The position numbers were made by a program, and so were the translations under genes. Below the pieces are notes generated by a model. It saw only the letters and a list, made by a program, of their open reading frames with translations. It was not told where the DNA came from and did no database searches. DNA of 64,000 bases, from the NCBI RefSeq assembly GCF_000471905.2, contig NW_006499207.1:747514-811513 (forward strand), given 5' to 3'. The DNA is from Amborella trichopoda. Lineage: Eukaryota > Streptophyta > Magnoliopsida > Amborellales > Amborellaceae. Shown here one piece after another: positions 33,193-45,356 of this stretch. The first letter of the stretch is position 1. Every line of letters begins with the position of its first letter.

Positions 33193-34583
33193 TTGCTATC
33201 CATCGCCTTGGTATTCATCAAACCCATGAAGCAGAAATCAAGAAGGTTTAGACCCCACCTCGAGATGCAGATCGATGCTGAGGTGAACAAGCTCAGGCAA
33301 GCAAGATTCATACGTGAAGTCAAATACCCAAAATGGATGGCAAATGTTCTCTCAGTTAAGAAGAAGAATGCCCAAATCAGGGTCTGTATTGACTTTCGCG
33401 ATTTGAACACTGCCTGCCCCAGGGATGACTTCCCCCTCTCGTTCACTGAGATGCTGGTCGACTCTACGGATCATTGCCAAATCCTCTCCTTTATGGATGG
33501 GTATTCGGCTTATAATCTATTCAGGATGGTGCAAGAAGACGAGGAGGCCACTGCGTTCTTGACCCCAAGAAGCATCTTTTGCTACATTGTGATGCCTTTC
33601 GGGTAAAGAATGTCGGTGCCACGTACTAACAGGACATGACTACCATCTTCAAGGACATGATCCATCGGGAGGTCGAGTGTTATGTGGATGACCAGGGGGT
33701 GAAATCTAAAACAAAGGACGCCCACATGCAAGACCTCATAAAGGTATTCGAACGAATGTGGCCTCCCTAACTCAAGATGAACCCCTTGAAATGCACCTTT
33801 GGCATATGCTTAGGAAAGTTCTTAGGGTTCATCGTGAGGTACCGAGGACTGGAGATCGATTCGATCAAAATCAAGGCAATTCAGGACATGCAATCACCTG
33901 CAACCCTCCATGAACTACGGTCTCTTCAAGGCCAGCTAGCCTACATTCGAAGGTCCATCTTGAACCTTCCAGGGCGATGCAGGCCCTTTTCACAACTCCT
34001 AAAGAAGGATACTCTCTTCATATGGGATGAAGCATGCCAAGCTGCACCCAATGATATCAAGCAATACTTATTGAATCCTCCAGTCCTCTCTACACTAATG
34101 TTGGGAAGACCTCTCATCCTGTATGTGACCGCTTTTGATGAGTCACTCAAGGCACTCCTAGAGCAAAACAATGATGGAGGGAAAGAGACAACGGTCTATT
34201 ATCTCAGCCGCAGAATGCAAGGGGCCGAGAAGAATTACTCTCCCATAGAGAAGATGTGCCTAGCCTTGATCTTTGTCGTACAGAAACTTCACCATTACTT
34301 GCTCGGTCACGAGGTCAGGTTAATCTCCAAGGTGGACCCATTCAAGTTCCTTATGACCCTGCCATGCCTGTCAGGACGTTTGGCCAAGTGGGCATTATTG
34401 CTAATGGAGTTCAACATCACGTACGTACCACAGAAGGCAGTCAAAGGTCAAGCCTTAGCAGGCTTCCTCGCATCTCACCCAGTTCCTTCAGAATCTCCCC
34501 TGTCGAGCAACCACCCAGATGAAGAAGTTTTCTGTACGACGCTAACTCGACCACGGGAAATGTACTTTGATGGAGAATTCTAG
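33193..34583 (+). pseudogene. pol: Reverse transcriptase and RNase H start of E-1
   Basis: This encodes the RNA-directed DNA polymerase. 33,193-33,606 has the RT entry motifs 'MQIDAEVNKLRQARFIREV', 'YPKWMANVLSVKKKN', 'CIDFRDLNTACPRDDFPL' and 'MDGYSAYN', and breaks at 'IVMPFG' by a one-base loss near 33,604. The catalytic YVDD is at 33,681-33,692 in the shifted frame. 33,777-34,583 (268 codons) holds the thumb/connection ('LKMNPLKCTFGI', 'RSLQGQLAYIRRSILNL') and the tether ('WDEACQ', 'LILYVTAFDESLKALLEQNN', 'MQGAEKNYSPIEKMCLALI'). It ends at the first RNase H motif (MYFDGEF). Order and motifs are typical of Tat pol. Stops and shifts make it inactive. Confidence 0.92.
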
Positions 34584-34990
34584 TCGAATAGAGGGGGCGC
34601 TGGAGTTGTGTTCTTAACTCCCAATGGTAGAATGATCTCTCTATCCATATCACTTGCAGAGGTGTTTTCTCATAATGAAGCTGAGTATCAAGCCCTCATA
34701 ATCGGATAGGAAACTGCTAAAGAGCTAAACCTAGAGCACCTGAACATCTTTGGGGACTCTGACGTGGTCAACTAGTGGCTTAAGGGGATTTATGACATAA
34801 GGAAAGACGCCCTCAAGCCTTATCATGACACGGCCAAATCCTATGTGGCCCGGTTTTATGATTTCTCCATAAGTCATATCCCTAGAAGGCTAAACTCGTA
34901 GACTGATGCACTCTCGAAGCTCACAGCCACCATTCAACTATCTTCATCAGGGCCCACTTCAGTCTGGGTAACCGAATGGAGACACGTTGA
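34584..34990 (+). pseudogene. pol: RNase H of E-1 (Tat-type)
   Basis: The frame continues after a stop at 34,581 with 'NRGGAGVVFLTPNGRM', 'HNEAEYQALIIG', 'LEHLNIFGDSDVV' and 'SISHIPRRLN'. This is the RNase H fold with the acidic residues D (FDG), E (AEYQA) and D (GDSD) still present, and several in-frame stops. Confidence 0.85.
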
Positions 34991-35039
34991 CTTAAGAGCT
35001 TAAGCTGATGTATATGGCGAGAGGGATATCTTCCCTGAA

Positions 35040-36450
35040 TTCCTTCCTTACCCATTCGGGGTGCTCCTCGTAGCTAAGGATGTTGTTGTGGCAGAGCAAG
35101 AAATGTCCCAAGGAAATGGATCCAAGGATAAGGAGCGGAAGCCCAAATTCTTCGACCCAATTTGTGTGGAGGTTGAACAAGTAGAGGACTGGAGGGAGCC
35201 TATCATTGACTTCATAAAGCATGGAAGGCTACCTCAGGATCGGGCGCAGCATAACAGCATGTGGCGAATGTCCACCAAGTACACCCTTCTCGATTGAGCT
35301 GTCCTCTTTCGTTGGTCATTTGACCAAATTCTCCTCAGATGCGTCGATAAACAAGAGGCAAGAAAAGTACTCAAAGAAGAGCACTCGGCTATTTGTCAGC
35401 TGCATCAGTTCGGCCCTAAGCTCTACAAGCGCATACACAGACTCGGCTATTATTGGCCTTCCATGGTGGCTGATGCCCAAAACTATGCCAAAAGAAGCCA
35501 GGTGATCCAGATCCACTCAAGCCTCATTCATCAACCCCCGGAGCCTCTCCACCCTTCAGTGATATCGTGGCCCTTTTCCCAATGGGGTATGGACATTGTA
35601 GGACCCATCGATCCCCCTTCTGCCTTGGGCCATGCCTTAATTCCGGTGGTGACATACTACTTTTCCAAGTGGGCCGAAGCGATCCCTCTCAAGCAAGTTC
35701 CAGGGACAGCGGTAGCAAACTTCATGCATCATCACGTCATCTACCGATTCGGAGTTTTGGACTAGATAATCTCTGATAATGGCCCCCAGTTCAGAAGCCA
35801 TCGTGTTGATTGCCTGGTCAACTAGTTTGATTTTGAGTGGAAGTACTCTACTATGTACTACCCTCGAGCCAACGGATTGGCTGAGGCGCTCAACAAAACT
35901 ATGTGTGGGGTACTCCAGAAGTCAATTTCAAAATTAAAGAAGAATTGGCACGAGAAACTACCAGAAGCTTTGTGGGCTTATCGCACCACTGCTAGGAATG
36001 CTACAAACTCCACCCCTTATTCCATGGTCTACAGAGGTGAGGCAGTCTTACCCCTCGAGGTTCAAATACCCTCACTCCATGTCGCTATATATCAGGGACT
36101 AACCGAAGACACGAGGGTAGAACTCTGTTAGCAAGATTTGGATCACCTTGACGAAAAGAGACTAAAGGCCCAATAGAACCTCGAGCTCAATCAAGGAACA
36201 ATGAAGAGAGCCTTTGATAAATCTATCAAGGTTCGCTCATTTTCTCGTGGGGATCTGATCTTAGCAGTCAAGAGATCGATTGTCTTGCACAGGCACTGCA
36301 ATGGAAAATTCATGGCCAAATGGGAAGGTCCATTCATAGTAAAAAGGTCACACCAAACTGGGCCTATGTACTGACAAACTCAGATGGAGGAGAGGTGATG
36401 CCCGCTATCAATGGATGATACCTGAAGAAGTACTATCCTTGATGTATCCC
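35040..36450 (+). pseudogene. pol: Integrase of E-1, zinc cysteines lost, D,D,E residues kept
   Basis: This encodes the strand-transfer enzyme. The N-terminal extension is 35,061-35,297. The zinc-finger side follows ('EEHSAICQLHQFGPKLYKRIHRLGYYWP'), but both Cys of the usual CQVC are changed (KRSQVIQIHS near 35,496). The catalytic core has 'GMDIVGPID' (first D, about 35,590), 'ISDNGPQF' (second D, about 35,777) and 'YPRANGLAEALNKT' (E, about 35,883). 35,853-36,131 continues to 'LWAYRTTARNATNSTPY' and 'VYRGEAVLPLEVQIPS'. The C-terminal part runs to about 36,440 ('KWEGPFIV'). Stops occur at several points. Confidence 0.92.
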
Positions 36451-37915
36451 TAAAAAGGTGGTATGTGCAGCAAGAAAAAGAGGGAAATGAAAAAAAGGAA
36501 CACCATGTCATTTCAAAAGAAGTTCGTTTCTTTCATTGCATTAAAAAAGAGTTACAAGTTACAATCAAAGGCCCATTACTAAGGAAGTTACAACGCTCTT
36601 GCGTTTGAGGATAAGAAGACGGCTATAGACTAAAAAGAAACACTCTCCTCATGAAGAAGAAGCAAAACCACTTGGAGAAGTTAGCTTCATCGCCACCAAA
36701 GAGGACAGTTACCAGCGAGAAGAAGATGCAAGACCGCTCAGAGATGTCAGCTTTAATTCATCTGATGATTATGTCAAACATACATGGCAGACTTCTCTGG
36801 CAAAGAACTGGCCTATGAGGAGATCATACCCTATTCACAGTGGACGCCCTCCCACAGAACAACATGAACTTCACGGTTGCACTGGAGGACTTGGCCTCCA
36901 ACAGACTTCAATGACAGGGTCTCCTCGTTTGCCATCGCTCTTGATCCCCGTGAGACATTGCCATTCATGGTCATCGCTGCGTGCACTCAACAACGTGCGT
37001 AGTCATCACCACGCACAACACAATGCCACATCCTATCATCGCCACAGGCAGGCAAACACCGTGCCGGACTATCACCGCGAGCCTCATGCCTCAAGCATGG
37101 CCTAGGGACCCGTGAAGGCAGCGCCGCATGCAACTTAATGGCATGCATAACTTTGAAGTACCTCGGTTCCCATCATGCCCAATTCCCAGGGGCATTAACC
37201 CTTGTGCTTCTATGGTTTCCCCAGCTACCTACCTGCGCTGACCGTCCACCTTCTCATGACCTTCCATCTCATCCGCAACCCTTCAGATCCAGCCGAAAAC
37301 ACTCTTCCATCAGTCACAAAAATCCTGCCTGATCCTATTCTTTCCCCCACCAGTGTTTCCCTTCTCTGTTGGAAACCCACTGCTGTTCACTGAGAAAACC
37401 TTGCCCCACCTTCTACTGGTTACTGAAGTTAGCGAAACCCACCAAAAGTCCCTACAAGACTTCTCTGCAACCCTTTCACTTGGTTTCCCACTTCAGTAGT
37501 TCATCAAAGCTCACCAGAATTCCACTAAGTTTTCGGTGAGCCCAATGTGGCCCCTTCCTCTTTCTCCTCCAACAACCAGAGGACTGACAGAGCCCTTTGA
37601 ACTCTCTGTGACCTCCTCAGTAGTGGAACGACCAGAGGAGCACTCGAACCTGGCAAGGCACTTTATGTAAATCTTGGTAGGCCCCTGAGAAACCCTCTTC
37701 CTTGCTCATAAAGCTTTGATGCTTGCCCAAAAGTGTTCGCAATCACCTTGCGAAGCTTCGCACTTCCAGAAGTTCATCAGAATAACTCCTAAGGTCCTGT
37801 CTCTATAAGTTTTCATCGAAAAGTTTATGCTGGAAAATCCCTTGCCAAAGGCGCTAGCTCTCTCTCTCTAAAAACTGTTTTAGCTTTTAGTAAAACAGTG
37901 AGTGGGGTTTTCCCC
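36451..37915 (-). other. E-1 3' region: purine tract and antisense-module block
   Basis: 36,470-36,503 is a purine-rich tract, a possible polypurine tract. 36,510-36,660 matches E-2 at 49,640-49,760 reversed. 36,660-37,915, read on the minus strand downstream of the TATA box, matches E-2 48,436-49,560 over most of its length ('TAGAGACAGG', 'GATTGCGAA', 'GAGGTTTCTC', 'GAACTACTGAAGTGG'). In E-1 the minus strand has no long open frame here. On the sense strand, 36,800-36,950 carries a fragment similar to 'FSGKELTYDGGHNLFTVDALP' of E-2. Confidence 0.5.
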
Positions 37916-37923
37916 CTTTTATA
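37916..37923 (-). promoter_or_regulatory. TATA box of the antisense module (E-1 copy)
   Basis: The minus strand reads TATAAAAG then GGGGGAAAACCCC, with CACTGTTTTAC about 25 bases downstream. E-2 has TATAAAAAGGGGAGAAACCCC and TACTGTTTTACC at the same spacing. Confidence 0.5.
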
Positions 37924-38359
37924 CCCAGCGATGCCGTAAACTGCCCTCTACAAACATGAAATGACATTCCAGTCCCTAGTTCTTGAGGGCAGTAAGCCTA
38001 GGCTGGGGTCGGGTCAAACTCGAGACCCGAAAAGGTCATCGTCGCATGCTTCATTCAAAAGTCAGCGCTGCGTGCTCTGTCAGAGGACTATCACTGCACG
38101 CCTTGTCTGGAGGCTATCGCTGCATTCCTCATGTCAAGAGGTCATCGTCGTGCGTTTGGTCGGGAGCTACCATCACGCCCTTCACCAAGGGGCCTAATGC
38201 CGTGTGCACCATCCATCACTTAGTGCCACACGCATGCCGTGGCACCCGACCTGACCATCATCCGGTATTCTCAGGAAGTTCATCCCCTACACCATAGCCT
38301 CACTCCTCAGGGAGTCTAGCCTCTGGTGATGGCACTACTCCCCATGGAGTCACATTCCC
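37924..38359 (+). repeat. Degenerate ~30-bp repeats in the E-1 3' region
   Basis: 'CGTCGCATGCTTCA', 'AGAGGACTATCACTGCACGCC' and 'GGAGGCTATCGCTGCATTCC' repeat at about 30-base spacing over 38,030-38,200. The matching E-2 segment is 48,130-48,310 reversed, with GACGATGA.. units. 38,230-38,359 holds 'CCCCAGGGAGTC' repeats. No gene. Confidence 0.6.
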
Positions 38360-39600
38360 TCACCACGCCACAATCTATGCTGCATGACCTTAAACTGTAC
38401 AGCCTAGGTCTAGTTGCACGACCTTAAACTACATGGTCCAAACAATATGACCTTAAACTGTAGCGGTGGTCTAGTTGTACGACCTTAAACTGCATAGTCC
38501 TCTTTTCATGACTCTAAACTGTAGCACAGGTCTAGTTGCCTGACCTTAAACTGCATGGTCCAAACTATGTGGCGTTAAACTATAGCGGTGGTCTAGTTGC
38601 AAGACCTTAAACTGCATAGTCCTCATCTCATGACTCAAAACTATATGACTATGGTTCAGCTATGTGACTCAAAACTATATGACGTTAAAAGGTTTAGCAA
38701 GACGGTCCAAACTGCATGACATTAAACTGTAGCGAAGGTCAAGTTGCACGACCTTAAACTGCAGAGTCATAACTGCATGACTTTAAACTGCATAGCCACG
38801 GTCCGAGCTACAATAACCTAAAAACTGTAATGCACGACATGACAAATGGCCCATGCACACAACGCCAGCCGAGAGATAGACCACTCATTCGCTAAAAGGG
38901 TATCTCAACAACATCCCCAGTGGATTTAAATGTACGCAGGGTTCGTACCTACCCGTTTAACCCTGAATGAGTGTGTTTCGCACCAACATCCCAGTAAGGG
39001 TCACATCCTACTGCGACCCATTATCCCTAGGGAGTTAGGGCCATCCTTATCCCTTCAACCCTCAATGAGGTTCATCTGTGCTCTGGCCTGTCATCCTCAG
39101 CGGAGTTACATACACCCCATTGTTCATTATTCCTGTGGAGTCACACAGGCCCTCCTAAACCCCAGTGAAATCTCTTTCGTCTGCCACTCCTCAAGTGCTA
39201 CCATCTCCATCTAAAACCTCTCTTCTTGTGTATAGCCTTCACCACCTTTACCCCTAGGAGTCAAATGTGTATCCACAACTCATCCCTCATGTACCTTTAC
39301 ATACATGGCGACCCACACACTAGTCCATGATCCATGACCTTCAATTGCATAGCTATAGTCCGTGCTGCATGACCTTAAACTACACCGCCATGGTTCAAAC
39401 TATATGACCTTGAACTATAGCGGAGGTCTCGTTGCACAACCTTAAACTGCATGGTTCTAGTTGCACGACTTTAGACTGCATAGCCACGGTCCAAGCTATA
39501 TGACCTGAAACTATAGTGCTCGTCCTTGCTGCATGACATTAAACTGCTTTGCTCAGGCCCAGGAGGCATGACCTTAAAGACGCCCCCACATGAGTGCACA
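38360..39600 (+). repeat. GACCTTAAAC and CCAGTGGAGTT minisatellites of E-1
   Basis: 38,360-38,850: 29-45-base units with core GACCTTAAACTGCAT. 38,890-39,300: 'ATCCCCAGTGGA' / 'CCCTAGGGAGTTA' units. 39,310-39,600: GACCTTAAAC units again. The two repeat types alternate in the same order in E-0 (15,079-16,175) and reversed in E-2 (46,430-47,930). Confidence 0.85.
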
Positions 39601-40400
39601 CACCTTTTACGTGCATCTTCACACACGTCTTTCTTAACTAACCCGTTTTTGTGCACACACCACCTCCATTTTCTCCCCGGTGAGTCTACATACGCGCACA
39701 CATGCCCTTTTGTGGAATCTTCACATACGCCTTTGCTAGCCGGCCCATTCGTGTGCACGCACCACCTTCACCATCATTAACATCTTTTCCCCCTGTGAGT
39801 CTTATCCATACTCACTAAATGGTGAACCTTTTCGTGAGCCGTACTCACATTCAGCTAGTGGGTCAGCATTGCTCACCCACTATCCACCCATCATCAACCC
39901 TTCACAAGGCAACTTCATGCAGTCTTCCCAAGTAGGTCAGAGTCATCACCAAGCTCACTTCATGACCTCCACAAATTGCCATTCATCACCACTACGGTCT
40001 AGCTGTAGGACCCTAAACTATAGTGCACGTCATGGTCGCATAAAGTTAAAAGTCTTCGCACATGCCTCGATGGCACAACCCTAAACATGCCTTCTTAAAA
40101 AAAGGGGCATGGTGTACACCTAAACAAGAGAACGCCATGAGTAAAAGTGAAGTAAGAGAGTACCATGGAAAACAAAATCCAAGCACGGTGAAAACCCTGA
40201 AAGGACATCGTGAGTAAAAATGGATGAAAAGGGTGGGCATGACCGCAAGTCATGGGTAAAAGAGCCCAGAAATAACAAAAGTTTGCAAAAACCATGTTCA
40301 CGTCTAGTCTCCAAATAGACGTCTAGTCTCCAAATAGTCAAGATCCTAGCTAATATGGTATGCCTAAAATCGTAACAAGCCAGCATCTAATCGCAACACT
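39601..40400 (+). other. E-1 3' region, non-coding
   Basis: No gene. 'GTGCACACACCACCT' repeats lie at 39,590-39,770. 40,110-40,270 has 'CATGGTGTACACC' and 'TCATGGGTAAAAGAGCCC', matched in E-0 (20,120-20,330) and reversed in E-2 (46,220-46,420). Confidence 0.6.
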
Positions 40401-40585
40401 AGATGGCTCATCAAGGGGTGAGAGTCGCATAAGATAAGATTTTCCACGCTTCAACATGGCTCATCAAGGAGTAAGAGCCACATAAGATCTCCCAGCAATC
40501 ATGGCTCACCAGGGGGTTTGAGTCACATAAGATCGCCCACAACTCAACATGGCTCATCTGGGAGTGGGAGCCGCATAAGATCTCC
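40400..40585 (+). repeat. Four ~50-bp tandem units
   Basis: ATGGCTCATCAAGGGGTGAG ... CACATAAGATC units start at about 40,402, 40,456, 40,500 and 40,551. E-2 has four or five on the minus strand at 45,820-46,030. Confidence 0.8.
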
Positions 40586-40609
40586 CCAGTTCAACAACAA
40601 GAAGAGTTA

Positions 40610-40861
40610 TTGAGGGTGAGGACGATGACAAAAGATCCCTCCAAAAATTCTAAGGACCATCATGAAGGCAAGAAACTGACAAAGCCAGGGTCTAACCTGC
40701 CACAGTCTTCAGGGTACATCTCGTCAAATCCCCTAGCCTACATGAGACCAGACTTTCGAGACGGGTCAGACGCCCCCAACTGGACCTTGCTATATGGGAC
40801 CTATAGAGATATCCTGAGCATCAAAAGCAAACCTGGTGTAGCAGCGAATAATGTCGACTAA
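40610..40861 (+). CDS. Small sense ORF next to the 3' LTR of E-1, unknown function
   Basis: An 83-codon frame starting MRVRTMTKDPSKNSKDHHEG, hydrophilic, with 'SSNPLAYMRPDFRDGSDAPNW' and 'LLYGTYRDILSIKSKPGVAANN'. The DNA is well conserved in E-2 (45,500-45,780 reversed), although that copy is not fully open. I recognise no family. It could be a small accessory protein, a leftover of one, or chance. A start upstream of 40,610 is not evident. Confidence 0.25.
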   Translation: MRVRTMTKDPSKNSKDHHEGKKLTKPGSNLPQSSGYISSNPLAYMRPDFRDGSDAPNWTLLYGTYRDILSIKSKPGVAANNVD

Positions 40862-40990
40862 AGGTTCATAGCATTGGCCTTCAAAAAAGGCCTGATAATC
40901 CCTTGAGGGTGAGGACTTTGACAAGATCCCTCAAACTTCCTGAATGATTATACTTCTCGATTCTCTTAAAGCACAACAATCGGCACGACA

Positions 40991-42802
40991 TGCTATTGGA
41001 AGCTATTTTTCACCAACATGAGGCCCCCGCTCAATAAAGGCCTAGCAAACAGCAGGAATTTTGACATTCTCAAAATAGCCATAAAATTGGCCAAGATCTT
41101 CATAAGGTTTCCCAAAAGTCTCCTGCCAAGTTTAAACTTATTTTGACGTGTCTAAAGCAGTGCAGACTGAGAAATAGTTTCGACAAAATCAACCTCTAGC
41201 ACACTAAAATGGACCCTATAACTAGAGCTACATTTTGTGTTTCTCAATTTGCTAAGGGACCACCACCATTGGAACCGGCACAGTTGAAAACCCCTAGGGG
41301 CCAAATTTCAGCTCGAACAAACACTCTAGGAAGAAGTTATAGGCAAAGAGTGAAACAAGAGAGCCACACGCTATTCCTGTGCGGCCACCCTGCAACTCCA
41401 TGCCATGGAAGGGACAGTCCCGACTAGTGACTTTCGAAGCTCATATCTCACCCATCCCAAGTCGGATCGCACTCAAATTTGGTGAGTATGTTGTCAAGAT
41501 GAGCGATTCGATATGTGGCACGCCTCGTGACGACAAACGAGCCCAAAGAAATGGTAGAGAGAAGTTGCTGATATGTGAAGAAAGTGCAAGAAACTCAACA
41601 GCATCGTGTCTCGCTCAAGTGGTCGGATCATGCCGTATGCATGCTCGATTAACGTGAGACCAATTCCATTGCAATCGTAAGGTCTCGGACAATCACTGAC
41701 CCGAACTCCATACGTGATGGACGGCCGGATCCTGCACACGAAGCCGACAAAGCGACTGCAAATTCCATCATCGGAATTCTAGATTCCAGCAAAAATTTCA
41801 AAGCTGCAAAATCTTCCTTTGGGCACAGAATCGAGTTACGTTTGTTGCCCCATGATCTTAATGACATGCTCAGTGTAGTTCAACAAAGAAATCACAAAAA
41901 AATATCAAGGAACAAGTGCACTATCTATCAAAAGTTTCAAGATCCACTCAAATTTGAAGTCACATGATAATGCAATAATATACAATCCATAGCTCGAAGA
42001 TGGTATCAAATCGATGGCCATGCTGAGCCCTACAAGAAAACAATCATCTTACTATCAACCAAACATCAGAATGACCTCAGATCATCCATGCACGATCTCA
42101 CAAGTTCTAGGGCAACACAGGGACTGTTATGAAATTCCACAAATTGTTAAGAAGGGGTAAATCTGTCATTTTGTACCTTATTTTCAAATTTCTTTTAATT
42201 CAATTTAATCTTAATTTTCAGCAATTAGGATTACTTTTGATCATCCACCCATGTTTGGGGCAAATTCTATATATATGTATCAGCTTTGTACGTAGAAAAA
42301 AAAAGGACACACACACATGATCCATCTCCTTGCAAAAGCAAGAGTTTTTAGTGAATATAGTTTCTTTTCTTCCCACTATTGTGTCATGCTTGAGAGAGAG
42401 AGTGAGGTGAGAGAAACTTTTGATTGGTACCCCTAGGTTCGTGGTAAACCTTCTTTTTCTTCTTTTTCTTTTCTTCTCTCCCTCCTCTTTTCACTGTTCT
42501 CCTCTTTCTTCTTCTTCTTCCCCATCAGAACTCTCCTCAGAGGCCATGCATGGCAGTGGCAGTGTCGTGCATGCCTCTCTAGTAGCCTCACAGGTCACAC
42601 ATGGCAATGGCAGTTCCATGCACACGTCTCTTTCTCCCTCTGCTCTATCTCTTTCGTGAGGCTTATAGACGGCGCTGCTCATCACCGTCTGCAGACGTAT
42701 CCTTAGCGCCTCAGCGAAGGATATGGGTAATGAAGCCTATTGCCGTGCACATGGGCTTCACCCTGTCGCATGACTAATGCAGATGGCAATACTCGTCGCA
42801 GC
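40991..42802 (+). repeat. 3' LTR of E-1, left piece
   Basis: It starts TGCTATTGGAAGCTATTTTTCA and includes TATATATA at 42,268-42,275 and the donor-like GTG|GTAAAC at 42,444. It is interrupted at 42,802 by E-2; the rest is at 55,877-56,667. The two pieces together are about 2.6 kb, like the 5' LTR. Confidence 0.9.
42798..42802. other. Probable target site duplication of E-2 (left GCAGC; right GCCAC at 55,877-55,881)
   Basis: Only three of five bases match, as may happen in an old insertion. It is supported by the split LTR, which becomes continuous when E-2 is removed (compare 27,630-27,665). Confidence 0.6.
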
Positions 42803-45356
42803 TGCTTAGGTGCCTCGATCTCGCTGTCCGGATCTAGGTGATTTAGCGACCCGTGTCTCGGCTTTTTGGTGAAGCTGGGATTTTAGATCGCTCTTTTGAA
42901 ACCTTGCTCGAGAGCAAGGGCAGGTATACCAACCAATGAGAGAGGAATTTAGGTGGGTTCGGTACTAACTTGGGCTGGCTCGTGTGGGCACCCTCTTAGA
43001 TCACAAAGAAAGCTCCCTAGCTGCTTGAGCTGGTTCGAAATCGCCTCCCTTGACCTGTAATCCTCATGTTTTTCTGCACAATACTTCTATAGTTAATTTG
43101 TAAGATAGGTGGGTAGAAGGGACCCACCCTTGTCTTAGGGCAATGCACCTTCACATGAGAAAGCGTTGAGGTGTAGGGTTCGGTGAGAGATAGAAAAGAG
43201 AAGAGAGCTTGACTAGAGGTGAGACTAGCATGACAACCAGAGATTACCGACTCGTAATGATATCAAGACGAGCATGGTTCTCAGGACCAGCATGACGGTA
43301 ATACTACTCGAAGCCGAGGTCGGCACGTCGATGATAGGCTAGGTCTACCCTCAGTCAAGTGAGAAGAGAAAGAGGTGAAGAGGAAAGAACGAGACAACAA
43401 AGAGAAGGGGAAATCCGGACGTCAATGGCATCGCGGTGGGGTAATGCAAGGAGACGGTGCATCCCTTCTTGACGACGCTAGTTTCTGACGAGACACACGT
43501 CCAGAGTTTCTCTTAGGTCACACGACAATAGGCATGGGACGTAGGGAGAATGGCGACGAACACCCAGCACGCGAAGGAGGCTCGAGACGACAATAGGTGT
43601 TGCCAAAGCCCCTAGCGGGTGGCAATGGGTATCATCGTCTACACTAGACAAGCGATAGGGAGAGGTGACAACAAACCTTGTTGTCTAAGCACTTCACCGA
43701 GACGAATATAAGGGGATGGACACTCGCGCATATAAGGGGATGGACACTCACGCATGACGCTGCGATTGCCCTGCGCACCCTGTGAAATCAAGGGAGACAC
43801 ATTCACGGCTCTGCCACTACCATGCATGACCCCTACAAGGAACTCAAATGAGGAAGAAGGAGAAGAAATGGGAGAAGAGAGAGAGAGAAGCAGAACAGAA
43901 AAAAAGAAGAGAGAGAAAGTTTACCTTGAAACCTAGGGATATTGGTCAAAATTGTCTCTCACCTCACTCTCTCAAACATAACACAACAATGGTAAGAAAG
44001 AGAAACTTGTATTAAGTGAAAACTCTCTTGTGTGTGTGTATCCTGTAGATTCTTTTTTTTTTTTGTATGTGCAATGATGGTACATATATATAGAAGTGTA
44101 ACCCAAACATGGGTGGATCATCAAAAGTAACCCTAATTGTTGGAAAATAAGATTAAATTGAATTAAAAGAAACTAGAAAATTGGGTGCAAAATGACAGAT
44201 TTCCCCTTTCCTAACAAGTTGTGGAATTTCATAACAGTCCCTATGTTGCCCTAGGACTTACGTGATCTTGCATGGTTGATCCAGGGTCGTTTTGATGTTT
44301 GGTTGATCGTAAGATGATTTTTTCCTTGTAGGGCTCGGCATGACGATCGATTTGATATCAACTTCGAGCCATGGATCGTGTTTTTGGTGCACGATCATGT
44401 GACTTGAAATTTGAGTAGATCTTGAAACTTTGGATCGATAGTGTGTTCGTTCCTTGATGTTTCTTTGTGTTTTCTTCATTGGATCACACTGAGCATGCCA
44501 CTACGATCACAGGCACCAAACGTAGCTCGTTTCCATGACCGAATGAAGATTTTTGCAAGTTTGGAATTTTTGCCAGAATTTGCAGTCTGTTTGTCGACTT
44601 CATGTGCTGAATCCGACTGTTAATTATATACGGGGTTCGGGTCAGAGATGGCCTGAGACCTTACACCTGTAATGGAATTGATCTCGCGCTGATCGGGATC
44701 TTGAGAAGCATGATTTGGCCACTCGAGCGAGGCACAACTCTGCTACATTTCTTGCAATTTCTTCACGGATCATCAACTTCTCTCTATCTCTTCATTGCGC
44801 TTGAGTATCGTCACGGGGTGTGCCACATATCAAATCGTTCGTCTTGACTAGAGGAACATGATCACCAAATTTTAGTGTGATCTGACTTAGGATGAGTGAG
44901 ATATGAGCGTCAAAAGTCACTGGTTGTGACTGTCCCTTCAATGGTGTAGTGTTACAGGGTGGCTACACAGGAATAGCGTGCGGCTTCTCCTGTTTCACTC
45001 TTTCGCCTATAATTTCTTCTTGGAATGTCCGTTTAAGCTGAAACTTGACCCTTGGTGGTTTCCAACTGTTCTAGATCTAATGCTGGTAGTCCTACAACAA
45101 TTTGAGATGCTAAAAATGTAACTCTAGTTATAGGGGTCTGTTTTAGGGTGCTAGAGGCCGATTTTGCTGGAACTGTTCCTCATTCTGCACTACCTTAGAC
45201 TTGTAGGAATGTGTAAAAACTTAGTAGATGACTCTTGAGAAACCTCATTAATATCTTGGCCAGTTCTAGGGCTACTTCGAGAGTGTCCGAATTTTCATTA
45301 CTTGCTAGGCCTTTATTGAGCCGGGGCTCCATGTTGATGAAAAATACCTTCCAACA
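42803..45356 (-). repeat. 3' LTR of E-2
   Basis: On the minus strand it runs from TGTTGGAAGGTATTTTTCAT (45,356) to ..GGCACCTAAGCA (42,803), 2,554 bp. TATATATA is at 44,092-44,085, donor-like AAG|GTAAAC at 43,924, and acceptor-like TTGTGCAG ends at 43,074 (851-bp putative intron). Confidence 0.9.
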
